A stretch of DNA of 6,035 nt, taken from Flavobacteriales bacterium UBA2619 (GTDB lineage Bacteria > Bacteroidota > Bacteroidia > Flavobacteriales_D > Sanyastnellaceae). The first letter of the stretch is position 1. Each line of letters starts with the position of its first letter. Position numbers and translations under genes: made by a program. Positions 1-5,970 of the stretch are shown here, piece by piece. The stretch is taken from the NCBI GenBank assembly GCA_002339135.1, contig DDJR01000048.1, forward strand, positions 1-6,035, in the 5' to 3' direction. A model generated the notes under the pieces. It was not told where the DNA came from. It saw only the letters and a list, made by a program, of their open reading frames with translations, and did no database searches.

Positions 1-1293
1 ATTTGTTCTTTCATTGAGAGATACGCCCACATGTTCACCATCGTTGAAATAGCGGATGTTAATCTTCAGTGCATTGCATCTGGCAATCAACGAATTCACT
101 TCATCTTCTCCACCTTTTACTCTGATTTTAAGAGTGTCAAAATAGCTGGAGTTTACAACCTCCATCGAATCGTTAGAATTTAGAGCTGCCGCAAATGATT
201 TCGTTCTTCGGTGAATCCTCTTTGCGATTTCACGCAATCCCATAGGACCATGGTATACGGCATACATAGAAGCCATTACGGCAAGCAAGGCTTGGGCGGT
301 ACAAATGTTTGATGTCGCTTTGCCGCGGCGGATATGTTGCTCTCGAGTTTGCAGAGCCATTCGAAGAGCGGGTCTACCGGTTCTATCTATACTTACTCCG
401 ATGATTCGGCCCGGGAAATTACGCTTGTAAATCTTATCTGCAGCAAAGAACGCTGCGTGGGGACCTCCATATCCCATGGGTACCCCAAATCTCTGTGACG
501 ACCCTACAACAACATCGGCACCCATGTCACCGGGGCTTTTGAGCATCAGGAGCGCCATTAAATCAGTAGCCATAACAACCTTAACATTGGAAGAATGGGC
601 TTTTGCGATGAGCGCTTCTAGATCTTCAACTTCACCATTTGCATCGGGGTACTGAAGAAGGCACCCATAAACATCATCTGTGAAATCCCAATCAGAACGC
701 GGTGCTTCTAAAATGACAATTCCAAGCGATTCCGCTCTGGTCTTCATCACATCAAATGTCTGAGGATACACCGCTTTGTCAACGATAAAGGTAGTCGCAT
801 CAGATTTTAATTGAGCGCGGGGGCGAACTGAGTACAACATTGCCATGGCTTCTGCGGCAGCAGTGCCTTCATCAAGCAGCGAAGCATTCGCCATTTCCTT
901 TCCGGTTAAATCAACAACCACGGTTTGGAAATTTAAAAGAGCCTCTAACCTGCCTTGAGCAATCTCCGCTTGATATGGCGTGTAAGCCGTATACCAACCA
1001 GGATTCTCTAGGATATTTCTTCTGATTACACTTGGAACTTCAGTAGGATAATATCCCATTCCGATGTAATTCCTGTAAGTGACGTTTTTATCGGAAAGGT
1101 CGCTTACATGCTCTAAGTATTCACTTTCTGTAAGCGCACTGCTCAAATTGAGTGGCTTCCTCAACCTGATTTGATGAGGAATTGTTTTCTCAATTAGTTC
1201 ATCAATTGAATTTAGACCTATAGCCGAAAGCATAGTCGTTTGGTCTTCTTGACGAGGACCCATGTGCCGTGAGGCGAAACTTCCTAATTTCAT
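1..1293 (-). CDS. gcvP: Glycine dehydrogenase (decarboxylating), P protein of the glycine cleavage system; N-terminal half, cut by the window edge
   Basis: P protein decarboxylates glycine with PLP and passes the aminomethyl group to the lipoyl arm of H protein, feeding one-carbon units to folate in the cytoplasm. The frame is open from the ATG at 1293 to base 1: 431 residues of a family usually about 950 long. Visible family motifs are RHMGP (residues 9-13), GMGYYPTEVPSVI (78-90), NPGWYTAYTPYQAEI (97-111) followed by QGRLEALLNFQ, then ANASLLDEGTAAAEAM (135-150), and SSQRFGVPMGYGGPHAAFF (265-283). These span the N-terminal aminotransferase-like domain. The PLP-binding lysine of this family lies in the C-terminal half, outside the window, so catalytic competence cannot be judged here. 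The single-chain bacterial form is inferred from the start at RHxGP and the lack of a stop near residue 430-450; a split gcvPA cannot be fully excluded because the window ends there. The start is the first ATG before RHMGP; no clear Shine-Dalgarno precedes it. It is transcribed away from the UbiA-like gene. Confidence 0.96.
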   Translation of the reverse strand, partial: MKLGSFASRHMGPRQEDQTTMLSAIGLNSIDELIEKTIPHQIRLRKPLNLSSALTESEYLEHVSDLSDKNVTYRNYIGMGYYPTEVPSVIRRNILENPGWYTAYTPYQAEIAQGRLEALLNFQTVVVDLTGKEMANASLLDEGTAAAEAMAMLYSVRPRAQLKSDATTFIVDKAVYPQTFDVMKTRAESLGIVILEAPRSDWDFTDDVYGCLLQYPDANGEVEDLEALIAKAHSSNVKVVMATDLMALLMLKSPGDMGADVVVGSSQRFGVPMGYGGPHAAFFAADKIYKRNFPGRIIGVSIDRTGRPALRMALQTREQHIRRGKATSNICTAQALLAVMASMYAVYHGPMGLREIAKRIHRRTKSFAAALNSNDSMEVVNSSYFDTLKIRVKGGEDEVNSLIARCNALKINIRYFNDGEHVGVSLNERTN

Positions 1294-1331
1294 ACGAGTA
1301 AATATGAAGATTGAAACAGCAAAAAAGAAAG

Positions 1332-1368
1332 TGCAAAGATATCTTTTATCACCTTTGCAGCATGCAAA
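1332..1368. repeat. Clustered TGCAAA/TTTGCA inverted repeats in the gcvP/UbiA-like divergent gap
   Basis: Three copies of the same hexamer occur within 37 bp: TGCAAAG at 1332-1338, CTTTGCA at 1353-1359 and TGCAAA at 1363-1368. The first two form a perfect 7-bp inverted repeat with a 14-bp spacer. The second and third form TTTGCA-GCA-TGCAAA, whose spacer and right arm contain the ATG (1362-1364) chosen for the UbiA-like gene. A perfect 12-bp palindrome, AAAGATATCTTT (1335-1346), sits between the outer arms and carries the gcvP -7 box. The arrangement could be an operator for a dimeric regulator of both genes or an RNA hairpin over the start codon. In A/T-rich DNA some of this may be chance. 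Confidence 0.45.
1334..1367 (-). promoter_or_regulatory. Candidate gcvP promoter (Bacteroidota type)
   Basis: Read on the minus strand, TATCTTTG (1341 down to 1334) matches the Bacteroidota -7 consensus TAnnTTTG exactly. A TTG (1367-1365) lies 23 bp upstream, at the long end of the spacing known for the -33 element. The -7 box ends 40 bp before the gcvP ATG, leaving a plausible leader of roughly 35 nt. The pairing of both elements with a sensible leader makes this the best promoter in the window. It is a sequence match only. Confidence 0.55.
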
Positions 1369-2213
1369 TTTTGAAGATTCTTGGATACAGTCACATCATT
1401 ATTTCTGTAGGGGCTGGAACAACCGCTTATTTTAGTGCATTGTCACTTGGTTTAGAAGGGGGAGCGCGTGATGCTGCTTGTCTAATTTGTGCCTTTACAG
1501 GGCTTGGGTATACGGTTCAAAGATTCATTAAAACACAATTTTTTCCTCATTCTGCTCCTCAAGACAGAATCGCTTTCATGAATAAATATGGAAGACACTT
1601 AGTCGTGGGTTGGGTGGCGGTGTTAATTGCTGCGGTCAATATCGTCGAAGTCGAATTCTCTCATTCTTCAAATGCCTTGTTGGTCGCTCTCATCATTCTG
1701 AGCATGTCTTATGCCGTTGTCCCTCTTCGTGAAAAGCCTCATCTTAAGCTGCCTCTTGTGGCAAGTGTTTTTGCTCTAGCAACTGTGATTTACCCCGCTT
1801 GTCTTGCTGGATTGGAAGTCTCTGATATGACACCGACAATTGCAACGGTGTTGCTTGCAAGGCTCCTGTATGTCGCCGGGATTACCATTCCTTTTGATGT
1901 CCGAGATTTACACATAGATTCAACTAAAATGAAAACAATCCCCCAACAAATTGGTGAAAAACGGGCACTTCATCGGGCGATGATCTTTGTGCTTGTCTCG
2001 TCTATTTTGTGGGCGGGGCTGGTCACAATGGGAGGTGTTGACAAAGTCGTGGGGGTTAGTTTATGCATCCACTCTTGCATTTCTGTCGCCTTCGTCTCTC
2101 CCCTTTTTGTGAGACGAAATCGAAGTGAAATATATTACAGTCTTGTTCTTGATGGGTTACTCTCTTTTCCATTCGTAATTTTGCCTCTATGTTATCAACT
2201 ATTCCAACAGTAG
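1362..2213 (+). CDS. UbiA-like polytopic membrane protein (prenyltransferase superfamily homologue lacking the first Asp motif)
   Basis: This is a hydrophobic protein of 283 residues with about seven to nine likely membrane segments (for example 9-30, 38-52, 79-97, 104-120, 129-150, 157-177, 206-225, 228-250, 257-280). After the middle helices comes FDVRDLHID (178-186) followed by KTIPQQIG (191-198), which resembles the second aspartate-rich motif of UbiA prenyltransferases (D179, D182, D186) and the conserved KT-P that follows. The expected first motif, NDxxDxxxD, is absent; in its place stands YTVQRFIKT (50-58), with no acidic residue. UbiA enzymes move a prenyl chain from a diphosphate to an aromatic acceptor using both motifs, so the activity of this protein is unknown. 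The ATG at 1362 is preferred over a TTG at 1311, because the extra 17 residues are charged, lie before the first helix, and would put the start inside the promoter gap. The stop overlaps kynU by 25 bp, so co-expression with it is likely. Confidence 0.78.
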   Translation: MQILKILGYSHIIISVGAGTTAYFSALSLGLEGGARDAACLICAFTGLGYTVQRFIKTQFFPHSAPQDRIAFMNKYGRHLVVGWVAVLIAAVNIVEVEFSHSSNALLVALIILSMSYAVVPLREKPHLKLPLVASVFALATVIYPACLAGLEVSDMTPTIATVLLARLLYVAGITIPFDVRDLHIDSTKMKTIPQQIGEKRALHRAMIFVLVSSILWAGLVTMGGVDKVVGVSLCIHSCISVAFVSPLFVRRNRSEIYYSLVLDGLLSFPFVILPLCYQLFQQ

Positions 2214-3463
2214 CCGATGCGCGTAAACTAGATGCCGCAGATCCGCTAAGCAGTTTTCGTGAAAAGTTCTTTGTTCCTCAACACAAGGGCAAGGATACCA
2301 TGTACTTTACGGGGAATAGTCTGGGGCTGCAGCCTCGTTCAGCAGCTGAAGCTTTAAAAACTGAGCTAGACGATTGGGCTCAACATGGTGTCGACGGTCA
2401 TTTTAATGCCCGAAATCCATGGATGCACTACCACGAACTCTTCTCAGAGTCACTCGCTTCGTTGGCTGGGGCGCTTCCCTCTGAAGTGGTAGCTATGAAT
2501 GCTCTCACGGTGAATCTACACCTACTCCTTGTCAGCTTTTACAAGCCAGAAGGCATCCGAACAAAGATTCTATGTGAAGCGAAAGCTTTTCCCTCGGACC
2601 GCTATGCGTTGATAAGCCAAATCAACTTCCACAAGCTGAATCCCGATGAAAATCTCATTGAACTTTCGCCCCGTGAGGGAGAACATTGTCTAAGGGTAGA
2701 GGATATAGAACAAGCTATTTTCGATGCCGGTGACACACTTGCAACCGTGATGATTGGCGGGGTAAATTACTATACCGGACAGCTACACAACATTCAGAAA
2801 ATCACTTCTGCAGCGAAGCAAGTTGGCGCCATGTGCGGATTTGATTTGGCCCACGGGATGGGAAATGTGCCCTTTGAACTTCACGACTGGGGTGTTGATT
2901 TTGCATGCTGGTGCAGTTACAAGTATATGAACTCTGGCCCTGGTGCCGTTAGCGGTGTGTTCGTACATGAAAGACATCACAACTCTGAAATCCCTCGATT
3001 TGAAGGTTGGTGGGGTCACGATAAGTCTTCCAGATTTAAAATGAATCCCAATTATGTAAGTATGGGAACTGTCGAATCTTGGCAACTTAGCAACGCTCCT
3101 GTCTTAAATATGGCTGTTCACAAAGCATCCCTCGAAATTTTTCAAGAAGCTGGAGGCATGACGGCATTGCGAGAGAGGTCCTTGCGGCTTACTGGATACC
3201 TTGAGAAAACTGTTCAGGCGACAGCGTCAACAACAGGAGCTAAATTAGAGATCATTACACCTAAAAATCCCTCTGAAAGGGGATGTCAACTTAGCATAGT
3301 TGCTCATGGACAAGGTCGCGAACTTTACGATAAATTATCTGACGCAGGGGTTGTGGTCGATTGGCGGGAACCCGCTGTAATTAGAATGGCACCTGTGCCG
3401 CTTTACAATTCTTTTGAAGATATTGCACAATTTGGACACATTCTGTCTGCATCTTTAAGTTAA
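2189..3463 (+). CDS. kynU: Kynureninase
   Basis: This PLP enzyme hydrolyses L-kynurenine to anthranilate, or 3-hydroxykynurenine to 3-hydroxyanthranilate, releasing alanine, in the kynurenine route from tryptophan toward NAD. At 424 residues it has the usual length. Conserved parts include YFTGNSLGLQP (39-49), MNALTVNLHLL (103-113), EAKAFPSDRYA (130-140), FDLAHG (218-223), WCSYKYMNSGPG (241-252) with K245 as the PLP lysine, GWWGH (273-277) and RMAPVPLYNSF (399-409). By remembered alignment to the human enzyme (constant offset of 31 through this part), S44, F134, D137, D219, H222, Y244 and W274 occupy cofactor or active-site positions, and R399 the carboxylate-binding arginine. H71, S301 and N302 match the human residues linked to 3-hydroxykynurenine preference. 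The ATG lies inside the end of the UbiA-like gene (25-bp overlap) and precedes the first conserved block by the usual distance; the next Met, at 38, is too late. No kynurenine monooxygenase, dioxygenase or formamidase gene is adjacent in the window. Confidence 0.95.
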   Translation: MLSTIPTVADARKLDAADPLSSFREKFFVPQHKGKDTMYFTGNSLGLQPRSAAEALKTELDDWAQHGVDGHFNARNPWMHYHELFSESLASLAGALPSEVVAMNALTVNLHLLLVSFYKPEGIRTKILCEAKAFPSDRYALISQINFHKLNPDENLIELSPREGEHCLRVEDIEQAIFDAGDTLATVMIGGVNYYTGQLHNIQKITSAAKQVGAMCGFDLAHGMGNVPFELHDWGVDFACWCSYKYMNSGPGAVSGVFVHERHHNSEIPRFEGWWGHDKSSRFKMNPNYVSMGTVESWQLSNAPVLNMAVHKASLEIFQEAGGMTALRERSLRLTGYLEKTVQATASTTGAKLEIITPKNPSERGCQLSIVAHGQGRELYDKLSDAGVVVDWREPAVIRMAPVPLYNSFEDIAQFGHILSASLS

Positions 3464-3493
3464 GTTTTTAACACCTTACAATCGATCTACAAC

Positions 3494-3522
3494 CTCAGAA
3501 ATGGTTTAACCATATACCTGAG
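3494..3522. terminator. Possible weak nested hairpin 31 bp after kynU
   Basis: CTCAG (3494-3498) pairs with CTGAG (3518-3522), and inside it ATGGT (3501-3505) pairs with ACCAT (3509-3513) around a TTA loop. The two stems are separated by an asymmetric internal loop of 2 and 4 nt. No T-run follows on either strand, so a Rho-independent terminator is doubtful. It may be a 3' mRNA structure or chance. Confidence 0.25.
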
Positions 3523-3567
3523 ACAACTCTATCGCATTTATTGAGTGTATGTCGTTGTAAGAGAGAT

Positions 3568-3595
3568 GAGTCGCTTGCGCTTAATCAAGCCACTC
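3568..3595. terminator. Candidate bidirectional terminator hairpin between kynU and the convergent lipoprotein gene
   Basis: GAGTCGCTTG (3568-3577) and CAAGCCACTC (3586-3595) pair at 9 of 10 positions, with one C-C mismatch and an 8-nt loop. On the plus strand the stem is followed by TATTT. On the minus strand it is followed by the pyrimidine-rich stretch ATCTCTCTT. The loop contains the stop codon of the minus-strand gene (3581-3583), so the hairpin overlaps that gene's last codons. The convergent gap of 117 bp (3464-3580) holds no other gene that I can see. U-tracts are weak, hence modest confidence. Confidence 0.42.
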
Positions 3596-5149
3596 TATTT
3601 CGTGGCTCCAGTCCGCCTTGATTTTTATCTGAGAAGACATGATTTTAGCTGGTTCGGGTGTCTGCCATTTCCGCAGGTCAACTCCACCCCAAGTCCCATC
3701 CCCATCTGTGTCTCCTGTCCACTTTAGTTGATAGGTTCCTTGTGTTAGCTGTTTAAAAAAGACATCCTCACTGTTCTTCAGCATCTGTTTTTTTACCACG
3801 AGACCATTGGATGATATTAACTCAAGCCATCCGTTTCTTTCTATTTTCACTCGCAATTCCCCCAAGCTTTGCTTGTCGAAAACACTCCATTTAAAACGAG
3901 CAGTATCTGAGATTTGGACACCACCATATCCAACAACTCCTCCAGACAAAATGCTTAATTCAAACAAACTTCCCCTCGCAAAATCTCCTTCTAGGACAAT
4001 CTTAAATGGGTCAACTTCATCGATATAAACTGAGTCTAAGACCATCTTTATACTGTCTGATTTTGTGACATTAAACAAAGAATCAACAAAACTATCTATA
4101 GGTCTAGAAAAGATAAACTCTGCATTCTTTGAGGAAACGATTTTTCCTTCTGGCCCCTTCACTTCCTTCAACGATTCCACCTGAATCATTTCTATTTCGT
4201 TGATGTTTAACGTATCATTTCCACTCCAAATAACATCGAACGAATTCTCTTGCGCAAACACCCACAAATTGTCGTTTTTATAAAAAAACTCGTTGCCTCC
4301 AACTTCAATCTGATCTGTCAAGTTAATCGGCCCGCTTAGAACAACATTCACCAGCCCAAGGGAATCCTTCGAGCTTTTTACAAAATATTTCACCGCTTGT
4401 TCAAGAGTCGATTGCATTCTAAGTGGCTCTTCTAAAACCACATCACCATTGACAACTACAACGTCTTGAAAAATAGCCAACCCCTCACCTGGAGTCCAAA
4501 CATAATTCCTGTCAGAATCATCTACAGCCATGATTTTATATCGTCCCGAGGGAAGATAATTGAGGCAAAACATACCTTCATCATTTGTGGTACTTACGAA
4601 TTTGGGCTTCTCGCCATGAAATATTGAATCCGGTGAAACGTTAAAATCATACATAAAAACTCTCACTCCTGATTTTGGCTGTGCGGTGAATACATCAACA
4701 ACATAACCACTTAGTGACAACGTGTCTAAATCATCGCCTGTTGAAAAAGCATGAATAAAATTTTCTACGGCGTTCCCTTCTCTTATATCTGAAACCGCAT
4801 CACCGAATTGAAACACATAGGTCCTGTCAGTTTGCAATTCGTCATTCCAAACAAAGTTGACGGTTTTTCCTTTCATGGACCATTGTAATCCTTGAGGAAG
4901 AAGAGGCGAAACCAGCAATTGACTGTTGAGTGATTTAACATTCACGTACTCATCGAATGTAACAGAGATACCACCTCCTGCCTCACCAATGACATTCGTT
5001 GCATTGGGTTTGGGAGATATTTGTAAAATAATTGGAGCCTCTTCATCGACAACACCTCCCGAAGGGGTTCCAACTTGTGCGCAAGCAACTGCGGTGATAG
5101 AGACAAGAAAGGCTTGCATGAGCACGAGTATGTCTTCCGATAATTTCAT
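3581..5149 (-). CDS. Ig-like domain lipoprotein of the Bacteroidota cell envelope (function unknown)
   Basis: Predicted lipoprotein of 522 residues. The N-terminus has a hydrophobic stretch (about 8-22) ending in AVAC, so C23 is the likely lipidated cysteine; the lipobox is imperfect (Ala, not Leu, at -3) and the n-region has only K2 with E5 and D6. PSGG (29-32) and the acidic DEEAP (35-39) are followed by an Ig-like domain of the SbsA/Big_5 type at about 39-138, with VTFDEYV (63-69), YVFQFGDAVSD (111-121) and AFSTG (134-138). Residues about 145-235 look like a carboxypeptidase-regulatory-like beta sandwich (LSGYVVD at 145-151, DEGMFCLNYLPSGRYKIMAV at 190-209). The C-terminus carries GTYQLKWTGDTDGDGTWGG (471-489), an Asp-rich loop resembling a calcium site, then QTPEPAK and ADWSHEIEWLD. 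This order fits a widespread Bacteroidota family annotated only as Ig-like domain protein. An in-frame TAA three codons upstream fixes ATG 5149 as the earliest start; M11 would leave too short a signal. It lies 49 bp after comF. Confidence 0.88.
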   Translation of the reverse strand: MKLSEDILVLMQAFLVSITAVACAQVGTPSGGVVDEEAPIILQISPKPNATNVIGEAGGGISVTFDEYVNVKSLNSQLLVSPLLPQGLQWSMKGKTVNFVWNDELQTDRTYVFQFGDAVSDIREGNAVENFIHAFSTGDDLDTLSLSGYVVDVFTAQPKSGVRVFMYDFNVSPDSIFHGEKPKFVSTTNDEGMFCLNYLPSGRYKIMAVDDSDRNYVWTPGEGLAIFQDVVVVNGDVVLEEPLRMQSTLEQAVKYFVKSSKDSLGLVNVVLSGPINLTDQIEVGGNEFFYKNDNLWVFAQENSFDVIWSGNDTLNINEIEMIQVESLKEVKGPEGKIVSSKNAEFIFSRPIDSFVDSLFNVTKSDSIKMVLDSVYIDEVDPFKIVLEGDFARGSLFELSILSGGVVGYGGVQISDTARFKWSVFDKQSLGELRVKIERNGWLELISSNGLVVKKQMLKNSEDVFFKQLTQGTYQLKWTGDTDGDGTWGGVDLRKWQTPEPAKIMSSQIKIKADWSHEIEWLD

Positions 5150-5159
5150 TACTTTTTAG

Positions 5160-5167
5160 CAAATATA
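5160..5167 (-). promoter_or_regulatory. Candidate -7 box for the Ig-like lipoprotein gene
   Basis: On the minus strand TATATTTG matches the Bacteroidota -7 consensus TAnnTTTG. It ends 10 bp before the ATG at 5149, so the leader would be only a few nucleotides. No TTG is present at the expected 17-23 bp upstream, which weakens the call. It lies in the 49-bp gap after comF and would let the lipoprotein gene be expressed independently of comF. Confidence 0.4.
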
Positions 5168-5198
5168 ATAACTCCCTCACATTACGCATGGCCTTTGG

Positions 5199-5882
5199 CT
5201 AAGCAAGTGCAAGAACTACAGCCCCCAAAACAAATCTGCCTCTTAACTCTAGAATCTCTCGGCATTCCCTCAACGTAGCTCCTGTGGTTAAAACATCGTC
5301 AACGAGAATTACAGGGGCCATGTTGCTTTTGTTTATGCGTTTGTTAAAACCATAAGTCTTTTTTAAAGCGTGGGACCTATCCTGTCGATTTGAACCTGTT
5401 AGGGAAGTTCCATGTTTGATGCGAACAAGACCCGCGGAATCAACCCCAACTCCCCAAACCTCACTCAGCCCAGCTGCAAACCGTTCAGCCTGATTGAAGC
5501 CACGCAGAAGTTTGCGTTTGGGGTGAATTGGAACTGGCACCAAGACAACATTGTCTGGCGGTGCATCCCAACGCTCAGCAATCCAGTTTCCAAGCTTCTT
5601 CACCAACATAGGGTCTCCGCCGTATTTGCATTTGTGAACTATGGTCCTGGCGCATCCATCTTCTAAGCGAAACCCCACTGCAGACCAAATACAGTTCATT
5701 CTTTCCTTAAACAAAGTGCTACTCACTATACCTGGTTCAAACACGCCCCAATTCATGACACAGAAACTACAAGACCCCGCTACATGTCCGTAATACGTGA
5801 TCGGTACACCACAACTCATGCATGTATGCGGAACAAAACCCTCAAGCAATGCGTGACCTAAATAATTACACAAGTTTTTCAT
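5199..5882 (-). CDS. comF: ComF family protein: zinc-ribbon plus type I phosphoribosyltransferase domain
   Basis: ComF proteins are cytoplasmic and linked, in naturally competent bacteria, to the handling of incoming single-stranded DNA; their substrate is not settled. Numbered from the ATG at 5882 (227 residues, normal for the family), an N-terminal four-cysteine zinc site is formed by C21, C24, C38 and C41. The phosphoribosyltransferase-like fold follows, with LVPVPIHPKRKLLRGFNQAE (114-133), NRQDRSHAL (165-173) and the PRPP-binding loop VILVDDVLTTGATL (191-204). An upstream in-frame ATG at 5921 would add 13 residues, but family members usually begin with a short stretch such as this MKNLCNYLGHALLEGF before the first cysteine pair. 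The upstream start would also extend the gene over one arm of a 10-bp inverted repeat. The gene heads a possible two-gene unit with the lipoprotein. Whether the host is competent cannot be told from the window. Confidence 0.92.
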   Translation of the reverse strand: MKNLCNYLGHALLEGFVPHTCMSCGVPITYYGHVAGSCSFCVMNWGVFEPGIVSSTLFKERMNCIWSAVGFRLEDGCARTIVHKCKYGGDPMLVKKLGNWIAERWDAPPDNVVLVPVPIHPKRKLLRGFNQAERFAAGLSEVWGVGVDSAGLVRIKHGTSLTGSNRQDRSHALKKTYGFNKRINKSNMAPVILVDDVLTTGATLRECREILELRGRFVLGAVVLALA

Positions 5883-5900
5883 TAGGAATGCAAGAAAATA

Positions 5901-5959
5901 AACATCTACATTCGAAAACATGATCTTTCATATTCGTTCATCTTAAACTTGTAGATGTT
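5901..5959. repeat. Perfect 10-bp inverted repeat upstream of comF
   Basis: AACATCTACA (5901-5910) and TGTAGATGTT (5950-5959) are exact reverse complements separated by 39 bp, in the divergent region between comF and the right-hand gene. The right arm touches the first base of a candidate -7 box (5959-5966). The left arm lies about 20 bp before the preferred comF start. Half-site centres are 49 bp apart, which suits a looped or spaced regulator site better than a simple dimer operator. Confidence 0.45.
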
Positions 5960-5966
5960 AGGTTTG
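5959..5966 (+). promoter_or_regulatory. Candidate -7 box for the right-end gene
   Basis: TAGGTTTG matches TAnnTTTG exactly and ends only 4 bp before the GTG at 5971. Transcription would therefore begin at or next to the start codon, giving a leaderless or nearly leaderless mRNA. No convincing -33 TTG is seen at the usual distance; the TTG at 5949-5951 is too close. Confidence 0.38.
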
Positions 5967-5970
5967 CAAT

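Noticed and set aside
840..1025. Plus-strand open frame of 61 codons
   Set aside because: It lies wholly antisense to the strongly conserved gcvP motif region and has no recognisable product.
1294..1361. Glycine riboswitch upstream of gcvP
   Set aside because: The gap to the divergent gene is only 68 bp, too short for the aptamer, and no matching conserved core is seen.
1304..1435. Small plus-strand ORF from ATG 1304, 43 codons, lysine-rich start
   Set aside because: It overlaps the promoter gap and the start of the UbiA-like gene in another frame, shows no family resemblance, and lacks a plausible promoter upstream. Kept only as a possible leader ORF with very little support.
2783..3085. 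Minus-strand open frame of 100 codons
   Set aside because: It is antisense to the most conserved part of kynU, including the PLP lysine region, and has no features of a real protein.
3545..3727. Plus-strand open frame of 60 codons
   Set aside because: It mostly mirrors the 3' end of the lipoprotein gene, has no recognisable product, and begins within the terminator-like region.
3807..5159. Two plus-strand open frames (3807-4028 and 4926-5159)
   Set aside because: Both are antisense shadows of the Ig-like lipoprotein gene.
5412..5666. Plus-strand open frame of 84 codons
   Set aside because: It is antisense to the comF phosphoribosyltransferase domain.
5883..5921. Longer comF starting at ATG 5921
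   Set aside because: The added 13 residues are not typical of the family, and the ATG at 5882 gives the usual N-terminus before the zinc cysteines. Not excluded outright.
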